DNA of 64,000 nucleotides. It comes from Patescibacteria group bacterium. GTDB taxonomy: Bacteria; Patescibacteriota; Patescibacteriia; 2-12-FULL-60-25. Below, in pieces: positions 7,458 through 14,582 of the stretch (position 1 is the first letter of the stretch; every line of letters starts with the position of its first letter). The position numbers and the translations under genes were made by a program. The notes below the pieces were generated by a model. It was not told where the DNA came from. It did not search any database and saw nothing but the letters and a program-made list of their open reading frames with translations. The stretch is taken from NCBI GenBank assembly GCA_028688515.1, contig JAQTXZ010000003.1:1-64000 (forward strand), given 5' to 3'.

Positions 7458-8831
7458 TCACTTGATTATAGCACCCGTCTCCAGCGCTTCAAACGCACTG
7501 CCCGGAACTGACTTTAACTGGTTAAGGTCATCGTCGTTCCAGCGTGGATCAGTGTCGCCCTGGAAATACCAGTTGGAACCGTTATCCGCGACGATCATGC
7601 CGTATTTTTTCATGGCTTCGAGAATGATTCGCGATTGTCCCGTGAATTTTGAGGTGTCGAAACTCGCTTTGAGCCTTACGCGCAAACCCATGGGAGGCAA
7701 ATCCGCATTGTTGATGCCGGCTTGATGAGTTGCCGGATGGATGTAACCATTTTGTGTGCGCGAGGCCGTAAAACGAATGGCGTGATTAATGGAACCGCTG
7801 GCAACTTCGTTGTATTTGACGAGTCCCGGATAAATCGGGAGCCCTGCCGCATCGGTCGATGTCCAACCTTCGGGACGAAGTGCGTTTGACGTCAAGTTAA
7901 AAACAGCGCCGGAATCCGCGTCCCAGCCGCTCGTTGTTTTGAAAGCGCGATAAAGCTCGTAAAGTTTGCAATTGTCTTTATCGACAACCAAAACATGACG
8001 GTCACCGTCTGAATTTGCGCCGCCTTCGATGCTTGCCGTCGCGGGAATTGGGTACGGACCCGGATCACTCTCGTCGCCGTAGGCCGTAAAGTTAATCGGC
8101 ACTTTCGTCTGACCAGCTGACACAACCTCGAACGGAATTCCATACTCGCCGTTACCACCAAAATCAGGATGCAAAGTCCTCGCCTCGCCGATTGATGCGA
8201 TATAAGCCGCGGACATCGAATTCACCGGCAACTTTGAAACATCTTGATTCCACGGATTGTCAGACGGAAAAATCTGACAACTTCCTACTTTCGGTGCGCT
8301 GTTATTGGTTATTAACCCCTTGTCGATATCGATTGATTGCGCGACTTGAGTTGCTGTCGACGGACTAAAATCAGACGAGCTGACGATTGGATTTCCAATG
8401 ACGTAGTTTGTAAAAAATGCATCCGGAATATCATCAACCATTTTATTCCAGTTGGAACCGTATAATGCTGTTGCAATCGTCTCTGTCGTAATGTGGCGCA
8501 AAGTGCCATGTGCATCAACGGCGTAGACCTTTGGGTCAGTCGTGACTTTAACAAGCTTGACGCCTGGTCGATAAGTCACATTCCCGCCAATTTGCAATGT
8601 CGCCAATTCCGCATCACTGATGGTTTTTACGTTATTAAAATTCGAGTACCACGAAAAATACGTCTTTTCCGTCGGAAAAACGTAGCGCTTGCCGTTTGAA
8701 CCGTAATAATAAACAGCAGGTTGTGAGGCTTTTATCAAATCACCTGCGCTAAATGACGCCGCATCAGTTCGATGTGCAGGAATGACGATGAGCAAGCTAA
8801 AAATTGCAGCTAAAATCAATGTTCTTTTCAT
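7458..8831 (-). CDS. Large secreted protein with KVYAV-type N-terminal repeats
   Basis: A signal peptide (about residues 1-24) leads into an N-terminal region (about 28-145) with the pattern AVYYYGSNGKRYVFP and KVYAVDAHGTLRHI, a repeat type very common in secreted CPR proteins. The C-terminal 290 residues form a separate globular domain beginning CQIFPSDNPWN. It contains GDRHVLVVD, CKLYELY, AIRFT, YIHPATH and a closing DPRWNDDDLNQLKSVPGSAFEAL. Domains like it occur in secreted proteins of many bacteria, but I know no assigned activity. The protein is expected outside the membrane, perhaps on the surface layer. The downstream DUF4230 gene starts 1 bp after its stop. Confidence 0.75.
   Translation of the reverse strand: MKRTLILAAIFSLLIVIPAHRTDAASFSAGDLIKASQPAVYYYGSNGKRYVFPTEKTYFSWYSNFNNVKTISDAELATLQIGGNVTYRPGVKLVKVTTDPKVYAVDAHGTLRHITTETIATALYGSNWNKMVDDIPDAFFTNYVIGNPIVSSSDFSPSTATQVAQSIDIDKGLITNNSAPKVGSCQIFPSDNPWNQDVSKLPVNSMSAAYIASIGEARTLHPDFGGNGEYGIPFEVVSAGQTKVPINFTAYGDESDPGPYPIPATASIEGGANSDGDRHVLVVDKDNCKLYELYRAFKTTSGWDADSGAVFNLTSNALRPEGWTSTDAAGLPIYPGLVKYNEVASGSINHAIRFTASRTQNGYIHPATHQAGINNADLPPMGLRVRLKASFDTSKFTGQSRIILEAMKKYGMIVADNGSNWYFQGDTDPRWNDDDLNQLKSVPGSAFEALETGAIIK
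7465..7473 (-). promoter_or_regulatory. Leaderless promoter of the DUF4230 gene, inside the preceding gene
   Basis: Extended -10 TGC-TATAAT on the minus strand. It overlaps the last codons of the 7458 gene, whose TGA is at 7458-7460. Confidence 0.6.
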
Positions 8832-8879
8832 ATGATTTTACTGTACTCATATGCTAAGAAATTGGCAAATCGTTCGGTT

Positions 8880-9479
8880 CTAAAAATCTTTGATAACGTC
8901 GTTCTTAATCAAAGCCTGATAATGTTCGGGTCTTTTTCTTTTAATATATTCTATGACTTTACCTCTTACAAAACCAATCGTAAGACCATCATCTTGTGCG
9001 AAATTCAAAATTTTTTCAATCGCCGCTTCTATCTCGGGCTTGTCATTCACCATCAACTCAATTTCTCCCAGACTGTAATTAAAATCACCGTAATCAACAT
9101 AATCCAAATCAATTGTAAATTGATCCTTTTTATACTTTTTTCTTGTTGTTTTGCAAACGCAAAAAGATTCGCAGCCGGACCGCTTCATGGACGCTTCCAA
9201 ATTCACATCGGGCGAGAAATTTAAAGCTTCTTTAATTTTCAATTCGTCTTCCAGCTCATCATACTGATCCGCTTGTCTATCGGCTCCTGAATGCAGGGGC
9301 AATTTCAATTCATATCTTCCGTCTCTCGAACGCAGCCATTTATCCGAACGCGTTAAAGCGTAATCCGTCGTGTCATAATAAACATCCGTAAATATTTTTT
9401 CACTTAAAAAAACCGCGCCCTCCGTCAGACGCTTAATATCATCATCATTCAATATAAACTTTTTCTCAACTTCGATCAT
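8880..9479 (-). CDS. CYTH domain protein (triphosphatase/adenylate-cyclase superfamily)
   Basis: The start is placed at the ATG that gives the canonical CYTH opening IEVEKKF; a longer reading frame exists but would overlap the upstream gene. The tunnel-fold signature residues are visible: ExExK at the start, YYDT at about 33-36, LRSRDGRYELKLP (basic substrate-binding strand) and the acidic E-E-L, DLDYVDY and GEIELMV strands later. Enzymes of this family cleave inorganic triphosphate or thiamine triphosphate with divalent metals. The HAD-like gene sits 16 bp upstream on the same strand, and a second CYTH gene is at 12807. Base composition is noticeably AT-rich compared with neighbours. Confidence 0.85.
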   Translation of the reverse strand: MIEVEKKFILNDDDIKRLTEGAVFLSEKIFTDVYYDTTDYALTRSDKWLRSRDGRYELKLPLHSGADRQADQYDELEDELKIKEALNFSPDVNLEASMKRSGCESFCVCKTTRKKYKKDQFTIDLDYVDYGDFNYSLGEIELMVNDKPEIEAAIEKILNFAQDDGLTIGFVRGKVIEYIKRKRPEHYQALIKNDVIKDF

Positions 9480-9495
9480 ATTTCGCCAACTTATT

Positions 9496-10083
9496 TTATA
9501 ACTTATCAAGCCAATAATCAAGCGGGGTTTCAGAGGTGACAAGATGAGATTTACCACCAAGTTTTGAAAAAAGCGTGCATAAATTTTTTGAATTATCAAT
9601 CAAAATACAATCTTCAATTTTTGTGCCAGCTCTGTCTGCCAACCGAATAAAAATCTCACCTTCGTTATACTCTTTGAATTTTTTGACTTCGAAAGAGTTA
9701 ATTATATAATCAAAAAATGAATCAAGTTTTTGGGCGGGAACGGTAAATCTGGTAAAACAATCCATATTATCGGTTACCAAAATTACAATATGATCATTTC
9801 TAAGTTCTTTGATGCGATCAAGAGAATTTCTAGAAATGGCCATTGTTTTGCAATCCTCGACAAACACATTCCATATTTTTTCAAACGGGACATTTAGCTC
9901 TTTCGCAATAAGTCGATTAATGTCTTCTGAAGAATAAACACCCTTCATCCAATCATGTTTAACCGATTTATTTTCAGAAAATAAAAAAGATTGAATTTTT
10001 TCAAAGATAACAGGATCTATGCTTCTCCAAAATTTATCATTGCAAAGCGTTCCGTCAAAATCAATAAAAAGTATTGGCTTCAT
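9496..10083 (-). CDS. HAD-superfamily hydrolase
   Basis: HAD motif I is FIDFDGTL (residues 6-13, nucleophile Asp), motif II is VTDN (about 102-105), the motif III lysine lies in the FEVKKFK segment and motif IV is ILIDNS. The length (195 aa) fits a small phosphatase/phosphohydrolase with a helical cap of about 60 residues. The substrate is not predictable. It is the first gene of a two-gene AT-rich unit with the CYTH phosphohydrolase; both enzymes act on phosphate esters, which hints at a shared nucleotide or polyphosphate housekeeping role (inference). Confidence 0.85.
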   Translation of the reverse strand: MKPILFIDFDGTLCNDKFWRSIDPVIFEKIQSFLFSENKSVKHDWMKGVYSSEDINRLIAKELNVPFEKIWNVFVEDCKTMAISRNSLDRIKELRNDHIVILVTDNMDCFTRFTVPAQKLDSFFDYIINSFEVKKFKEYNEGEIFIRLADRAGTKIEDCILIDNSKNLCTLFSKLGGKSHLVTSETPLDYWLDKL

Positions 10084-10167
10084 ATTCTCAAGCCATAATT
10101 ACCCGAACAAAGCTCTTTTCATACAACTTCACTGTAGTTGAGTTCAAGTTAAATTGCAAATAAAAAA

Positions 10168-10192
10168 GGCGCCGTACCAGCAGGTCGTGCGC
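10168..10192 (-). terminator. Intrinsic terminator
   Basis: gcgc/gcgc stem with additional acc/ggt pairing inside, followed on the minus strand by six U. It lies 20 bp after the stop of the 10213 gene. Confidence 0.55.
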
Positions 10193-10212
10193 TTGAGACT
10201 GGCCTCGCCCGT

Positions 10213-10599
10213 TCAGGTGGCCGGGACGAAGACATCCGTCTCAGAGAATGGCTGCCAATTGCCAGTCCTGCACAGGATCACCTTCTTGGAGTCGCTGCGC
10301 TCAACATTTCTGATCAGTATGTCCTCATCCGGCATTTTGCGCCTGAGCTGTGCCAGAGTGAAGACCTTGCCGCCATAATAATGCAGCGGCGACATATTAA
10401 TGCACTTGCTCGTAAGCTCCACTTCAACACCGTCGACCATTACGGTCGTTGAGATGGTGTCGTGGAACTTGAAGGCAAAAGCGTTCTCCGGCACCATGAG
10501 CCTCGACACATCACGTGTTTCAATCTCTTGTTTTGAGACTACGTTACACACCACGCCAGGGTGAATGAACTCGACATACGTCTTGCGCACATATTGCAT
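10213..10599 (-). CDS. Orphan protein, 128 aa, function unknown
   Basis: No family recognised. The start is fixed by GGAGGT five bases upstream of the ATG and by a promoter farther back (TTGACT 10686-10691, 16 bp, TATCTT 10664-10669); a longer open frame upstream lacks both. The protein is a mixed alpha/beta soluble chain with strand-rich middle TISTTVMVDGVEVELTSK and no signal peptide. The leader contains a six-bp aacagc/gctgtt hairpin. This is another single-gene cassette with its own promoter and terminator, next to tRNA-Leu. Confidence 0.7.
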   Translation of the reverse strand: MQYVRKTYVEFIHPGVVCNVVSKQEIETRDVSRLMVPENAFAFKFHDTISTTVMVDGVEVELTSKCINMSPLHYYGGKVFTLAQLRRKMPDEDILIRNVERSDSKKVILCRTGNWQPFSETDVFVPAT

Positions 10600-10663
10600 G
10601 TAGCACCTCCGAAAACGTTTTTGTACATACAGCACTGCCAGAACAGCACCAGCTGTTTTCACA

Positions 10664-10691
10664 AAGATACACCTTACGCAGTAAAAGTCAA
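10664..10691 (-). promoter_or_regulatory. Promoter of the 10213-10599 orphan gene
   Basis: TTGACT, 16-bp spacer, TATCTT on the minus strand, about 65 bp before the start codon. Confidence 0.6.
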
Positions 10692-10800
10692 GACACGGGC
10701 AAGGTCCTACTCCCTTATAAACTTCATCTGCAAATCTTTCATCAGCTCGCTGATTTGCGTCCAGAAGAATGGTCAAATCCAGTTAAAGGTGATAAACGAA

Positions 10801-10820
10801 AAAAGATCCTAGGATCTTTT
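10801..10820 (-). terminator. Terminator of tRNA-Leu
   Basis: Perfect palindrome aaaagatcc-ta-ggatctttt immediately 3' of the tRNA gene, with a U-run on the minus strand. Confidence 0.75.
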
Positions 10821-10834
10821 GTTTGTTTTTTGAC

Positions 10835-10921
10835 TGGTGGGCCCGGTGGGAATCGAACCCACAAGCTCTTTCGAGCGACGGATTTTAAGTCCGTTGCGTC
10901 TACCAATTCCGCCACGGGCCC
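10835..10921 (-). tRNA. tRNA-Leu (anticodon UAA), CCA encoded
   Basis: The complement folds into a class II cloverleaf: acceptor GGGCCCG/CGGGCCC, D-arm with GGTAGACGC, anticodon stem CGGAC/GTCCG-like around loop with TAA, long variable arm CTCG-aaa-GAGC and T-arm GTGGG-TTCGATT-CCCAC. Discriminator A and CCA are genomically encoded. Confidence 0.96.
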
Positions 10922-11231
10922 ATGTCTTGCGACTAATTGACATCGCTAAACCATGCGAATGTTATCGCAAATTCTGGATTTTAGCAACTGATAGAAGCTA
11001 TTGTCTCGTAGTTAGTTTGATCCAACTAAGCCACAAGCCCTAATCAACTTGAAGGATCTTTTTACGTTACTTTTCATAACTGAACAAGTAACCAAAAGGT
11101 TTCGGGGACAAAAAACTCGCTTCTTTCTATGTGGCAACTCATTTCATGTGAGCCGCTCAAAATTTTTGTCCCCGAACCCCTACGAGATACAAAGAGACTT
11201 AAAATAGTTTGGCGAGGTCTTTATATTTCGA
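10922..11231. other. Gene-free spacer with an inverted-repeat element
   Basis: No gene seen. It should contain the tRNA-Leu promoter, which I could not place. It also holds a 76-bp element bounded by 14-bp perfect inverted repeats (11101-11176). Confidence 0.6.
11101..11176. repeat. Element with 14-bp terminal inverted repeats
   Basis: ttcggggacaaaaa at 11101-11114 and its exact complement at 11163-11176 enclose 48 bp. As RNA it would fold into a terminator-like hairpin downstream of lexA; as DNA it resembles a very small non-autonomous element. Confidence 0.6.
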
Positions 11232-11837
11232 TCAAAACTTCCTAATCACCGCCTTCACCACGCCCTGAATAATCGGGTCATAACAGTAGATAGGTTTCAT
11301 TGTGGAATTGGCGGGTTGGAGGCGGATGCGATCGCGTTCGCGGTAAAAACGCTTGAGGGTAGCGTAGGCGTTGTCTAAAAGCGCGACGACCACATCGCCG
11401 TTTTTGGGGCTGGGATTGCGCTCGACGACGACATAATCGCCGTCATGAATGCCATCTTCTATCATTGACTCACCTTTGACGCGCAAGACGTATGAATTGG
11501 AAGAGTCGGGAGCAAGATCGACGGGTACTGCCATTGTTTCGCGTTCTTCGACTGCTTCGATCGGAAGACCGGCAGTGATTAAGCCTGCAAGAGGCAAAAG
11601 GACGCTTCTGCCCCAACGCACAGCTTTGTCCGTCGGTTCAAGCTCTCTCGCGGCTCCGCCTGCTTTTAAAAATCCACGCGAGCGCAAAGCTTGGATATGC
11701 ACGTGCACAGTCGAAGGCGACGCCAAATCCAATCCATCAGCGATTTCTCGAAAGGACGGCGCGTATCCGCGATCATTGATGAACTGGATAATGTAATCCA
11801 GCACTTCTTTTTGTTTTGGTGTGAGTGGTTGGAGCAT
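11232..11837 (-). CDS. lexA: LexA SOS-response repressor
   Basis: LexA represses DNA-damage genes and is inactivated by RecA-stimulated self-cleavage. Visible features are the N-terminal winged helix (LTPKQKEVLDYI; FREIADGLDLASPSTVHVHI recognition region, about residues 5-50), the AG cleavage site in LPLAGLITAGLP, the catalytic serine in GESMIEDGI and the catalytic lysine in the LKRFYR segment. Length 201 aa is typical. The ATG chosen is three codons inside a possible TTG start. A direct-repeat operator GTTC-N7-GTTC sits 4 bp before it and overlaps the -10 box, so the gene is probably autoregulated, and its mRNA should begin about two bases before the ATG. Confidence 0.95.
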   Translation of the reverse strand: MLQPLTPKQKEVLDYIIQFINDRGYAPSFREIADGLDLASPSTVHVHIQALRSRGFLKAGGAARELEPTDKAVRWGRSVLLPLAGLITAGLPIEAVEERETMAVPVDLAPDSSNSYVLRVKGESMIEDGIHDGDYVVVERNPSPKNGDVVVALLDNAYATLKRFYRERDRIRLQPANSTMKPIYCYDPIIQGVVKAVIRKF

Positions 11838-11840
11838 ATA

Positions 11841-11874
11841 GAACAAATATAGAACGCAAGTGGAACCTCGTCAA
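11841..11874 (-). promoter_or_regulatory. lexA promoter with overlapping direct-repeat LexA operator
   Basis: On the minus strand TTGACG (11869-11874), 17 bp, TATATT (11846-11851). GTTC tatattt GTTC (11841-11855) overlaps the -10. This spacing is the GTTC-N7-GTTC type known from alphaproteobacterial LexA, not the palindromic E. coli or Bacillus box. Confidence 0.7.
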
Positions 11875-11958
11875 GAGCACTGTGTTGAGAGAAGAAGTTA
11901 CGATTTCCACAGGGCGATTGGTAAAGTTTGGCGCTTTGCCTTAATATCGATTCAGAGT

Positions 11959-12252
11959 ATGTATACAAAATTTTCTGATGCACTATTTTTTACAACGTTT
12001 GTCGTTGCCGGCTTAATCGCTACAACGATTTTTGTTTACAGCATTATCGCTATCTTAAATCCATCCGCGCTCGCGCAATTGAATCAAACAAATCAAATCG
12101 CCGGTCTTGCTTGGCGGCAAACTTTTTCAATTATCAGCATGTCGATTTTAACAGCCGTTGCATCAGCAGTAATACTGGTGTGGAGATTGACGCGCGAAAC
12201 TAAAGACGGCAAAGGACTGCAGGCGCACAATTTGCAAACAGAACTTCTATAA
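11959..12252 (+). CDS. Small membrane protein with two transmembrane helices
   Basis: The 97-residue protein has hydrophobic segments at about residues 10-35 and 52-75, a short loop between them and a polar C-terminal tail. This is the layout of the small two-helix membrane proteins frequent in CPR genomes, some of which are related to pilin-locus inner-membrane proteins, but no family can be assigned. The start is the ATG nearest the hydrophobic segment; no Shine-Dalgarno is visible. It ends at a bidirectional terminator shared with the cytochrome b5-like gene. Confidence 0.6.
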   Translation: MYTKFSDALFFTTFVVAGLIATTIFVYSIIAILNPSALAQLNQTNQIAGLAWRQTFSIISMSILTAVASAVILVWRLTRETKDGKGLQAHNLQTELL

Positions 12253-12260
12253 TAAAAAAA

Positions 12261-12286
12261 TACGCGGGTAGGCCTCGCGTATTTTT
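12261..12286. terminator. Bidirectional terminator
   Basis: tacgcg/cgcgta stem with A-run on the left and T-run on the right, between convergent genes. Confidence 0.8.
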
Positions 12287-12296
12287 GTTAAACTTT

Positions 12297-12683
12297 TTAT
12301 TGTTTCAAATCACCGATATAAAGAGCCTGCATGATGTCGGCTGCATCTTGCGAATGACCGCGGCCGCCCTTAATCCCATCGAATAATGAAGTCGCATCTT
12401 TGCCGCATCCCTGCAAAATCTTATCTCCGCCCGGATGATTGGGAATAAAACTCGTCGCATTATACACTTTGCCATCAATCGCCATCCAGCAGTCTGACGC
12501 GGTTGTATGCAAAGCGACATCCGCTAAAGCGTAAGTTTGAACGGCTATATTCTGTCCGCCGACAGCGACGTCTTGCTGCGAAGACGGCTGGCTGTTAGAC
12601 GCGGTATTCGTAGGTTGAGACGACCCGCAGCCTGCACCGAAAGCAAACAAAACCGCAACCGCTAAAAACAAAGATTTTTTCAT
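12297..12683 (-). CDS. Lipoprotein with cytochrome b5-like heme-binding domain
   Basis: A lipoprotein signal (residues 1-19, lipobox GAGC) is followed by a Ser/Gln/Thr-rich linker and a cytochrome b5-type domain (about residues 48-128). The two heme-ligand histidine contexts are visible: NHPGGDKIL and the later GHSQDAADIM, with the intervening GKDATSLFDG typical of the family. It should be anchored outside the cytoplasmic membrane and could carry electrons or bind heme. Its redox partner is not evident; the 3Fe-4S ferredoxin at 31.3 kb is cytoplasmic and unlikely to be it. Confidence 0.88.
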   Translation of the reverse strand: MKKSLFLAVAVLFAFGAGCGSSQPTNTASNSQPSSQQDVAVGGQNIAVQTYALADVALHTTASDCWMAIDGKVYNATSFIPNHPGGDKILQGCGKDATSLFDGIKGGRGHSQDAADIMQALYIGDLKQ

Positions 12684-12806
12684 ATGATGAAATTAATGAA
12701 TTTTATTTCTTTATAATCTATACGAGATAGCCATTAGTGTCTATACGCTATATGCCTGACTATTATTTTATAAGTATGCCGATTATAGGGTTGTTCACCC
12801 TAACTG

Positions 12807-13400
12807 TTAGTACTTATTTAGGATATTTTGTAACTTTTTCAAATCATTTTTAGTGGCGCCGAATTCCCAATCTATATGCTTGGAGAGCCTATCGCACAAA
12901 TCTTTAAATTCATTTTTATCCACCGATTTGTATCCTAAATTTTTAAGCAAAAGGACAAGTTCTCTCTTATTCTGCAAAAGGTCTTTCTTGTCGCTCATGC
13001 GTTCTATTTCCAAATAAGCGATCGGTCCCGCCTTAACCAAAGAAACAATCGTATTTTTTCCAAAGTCGAAATTCATCGTTTCCCTCTCTCCAACTTTTGA
13101 TGCAAAACCAAACAACGAAAAAGTTCTGGCTAAACCGGACATTTCATTTTTTTGAATGGGCTGGGAAAATTCGATGCGATCATGAGCATGCAAAGCGCCC
13201 TTCTTGATCACAAGTTCCGCCTTTCCATTGGTGACCCTTATGCGAATATCGAGCTTATGTCCTCCGGCTGATCCAAAAAACATAACCGAACATCGTCTGG
13301 TCTTAGAAATAAGCTTGCCTGATTTTTTTAATTTTGCCAGCAAACCCGCGTATTCTTTAATGGCAACTTCGGACCTTAACTCAAGCTCAATGATTTTCAT
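12807..13400 (-). CDS. CYTH domain protein (second copy in window)
   Basis: The ATG at 13400 gives the CYTH opening KIIELELRS. Further family features are DIRIRVTNGKAELVIKKG (basic strand lining the tunnel), RIEFSQPI, AYLEIERM and a C-terminal helical extension of about 60 residues. At 197 aa it matches simple CYTH triphosphatase-like proteins, but it is only distantly similar to the copy at 8880, so duplication is not recent. A TACAAT box with TGC extension lies 9 bp before the ATG, leaving a leader of about three bases. Confidence 0.8.
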   Translation of the reverse strand: MKIIELELRSEVAIKEYAGLLAKLKKSGKLISKTRRCSVMFFGSAGGHKLDIRIRVTNGKAELVIKKGALHAHDRIEFSQPIQKNEMSGLARTFSLFGFASKVGERETMNFDFGKNTIVSLVKAGPIAYLEIERMSDKKDLLQNKRELVLLLKNLGYKSVDKNEFKDLCDRLSKHIDWEFGATKNDLKKLQNILNKY

Positions 13401-13435
13401 AATGACAGCATTGTAGCACAATTACTTATATAAAA

Positions 13436-13460
13436 TGACCGGGAAAGAAACTCCCGGTCA
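13436..13460 (-). terminator. Intrinsic terminator containing a TGA stop
   Basis: tgaccggga/tcccggtca-type stem with U-run. The stop codon of the 13458 gene is the first triplet of the stem. Confidence 0.85.
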
Positions 13461-14399
13461 GTAGAGCGGCAAGTGCCAGGCTTGCCAAGTTCCGATGTAT
13501 TGCTGCGTGTCGGCATTAACCACGATGCCGGAGATGATGTCGCGATTCAGGATGTCGCCGAGGTAGAAGTTGCCGCCGATACGAAAGGAAATTTCCTTGG
13601 TATCAACGTAGCCTTTGCCGTTTTGGCCAAGGCCGAAGACACGACCATCCTGGTCAATGGTCACGCTGTCGCAGTCGCCGTTAAATGTGGAGCCGGAAAA
13701 ACACCACGAGCCTTCCAGGTTGACGACGACATTGAGCGGCAGAGTATCGCAGATCTGCTGATTGCCAGGCCAATTGCCGCCGCCCTTAGGAACCGCACAG
13801 ACAGTGACGCTCGTGCTCGGCTCGTGCGATTGGTCGTCTGCCCAAAAGATGTCGTACATGGCCGAAGGCCTTTGCACATTGTCACGCTCCTTCCCCGGCA
13901 AGGGGTGGATCTGCGCGATCGAAGTGTCTGCGATGCTCCACACGTAGTCCGCGGAAACATCGTACACATCGCCGTCGTCATCGCGATAGGCAAAGGCTTG
14001 CACCGTATCGCAGTAGCGGTCGTCCGTGGGATTGAGCGGCACAGCGACTTCCCACGGATTGCTCATGCAGGTCGCGAACATCAACCCTGTGGGGACTACG
14101 TCCTGCGGAAAGAGTTCGCTGCCGTATCCATTGGCAACCTTCGCGACCTCGCCTTTCGCCGCACTGATCTTGTCGTACGATGCCGGATTGGCGTGCGCAG
14201 GCTGCGCCGCCTGCGAAGCTTTGTTGGCGCGGATCTCTTGCACGGACACGTTGATCACGCGCTGATCACGGTCGACTTCCACTCTCTCGCGATCCGGCTC
14301 GATGACCGGATCGTCGACATCGCCGGAAGCCGGCGAAGAGCAGCTGAACAGACACAGGCCGATTGCGCACAGACTTGCAAGCATTGATTCTCGATTCAT
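13458..14399 (-). CDS. Orphan lipoprotein, 313 aa
   Basis: The N terminus is a lipoprotein signal with lipobox LFSC (about residues 17-20), then an acidic linker and a mostly beta extracellular domain with several Asp-rich loops (DDDGDVYDVSADYVW, NPTDDRY, DQDGRVFGLG) that could bind calcium (inference). Pairs of cysteines fit an exported protein. GGAGGT five bases upstream of the ATG decides the start; a much longer open frame continuing to 15068 would run through the divergent gene and is rejected. The message begins with a 5' hairpin plus U-run (14421-14454) before the Shine-Dalgarno, which could attenuate transcription or protect the 5' end. Confidence 0.75.
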   Translation of the reverse strand: MNRESMLASLCAIGLCLFSCSSPASGDVDDPVIEPDRERVEVDRDQRVINVSVQEIRANKASQAAQPAHANPASYDKISAAKGEVAKVANGYGSELFPQDVVPTGLMFATCMSNPWEVAVPLNPTDDRYCDTVQAFAYRDDDGDVYDVSADYVWSIADTSIAQIHPLPGKERDNVQRPSAMYDIFWADDQSHEPSTSVTVCAVPKGGGNWPGNQQICDTLPLNVVVNLEGSWCFSGSTFNGDCDSVTIDQDGRVFGLGQNGKGYVDTKEISFRIGGNFYLGDILNRDIISGIVVNADTQQYIGTWQAWHLPLY

Positions 14400-14420
14400 C
14401 ACACACCTCCAGCGAGAAAT

Positions 14421-14454
14421 AAAAAAGGAGCGAGACGAGGACTTCGTCTGCTCC
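14421..14454 (-). promoter_or_regulatory. 5' leader hairpin with U-run (possible attenuator)
   Basis: ggagc-agacga stem pairing with tcgtct-c-gctcc (one bulged C), then six U, located between promoter copy A and the Shine-Dalgarno of the 13458 gene. The same architecture is repeated at 16145-16181. Confidence 0.65.
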
Positions 14455-14466
14455 GCACCTACAAAT

Positions 14467-14495
14467 AGCGTGACAGATTTTTTTAAAAATGTCAA
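14467..14495 (-). promoter_or_regulatory. Promoter copy A (TTGACA-N17-CACGCT)
   Basis: TTGACA (14490-14495), 17 bp ending in TGT, CACGCT (14467-14472). The 19 bases tgtcacgctatttgtaggt are identical to copy B at about 16125-16143. Confidence 0.55.
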
Positions 14496-14582
14496 CGGGT
14501 GGGATGTGGGTATCTTGCCTTTTTCGCCCAATGTGCTAGTCTCACATCCACAAGACACGCAACTTAGACAAGGAGAGTTATC

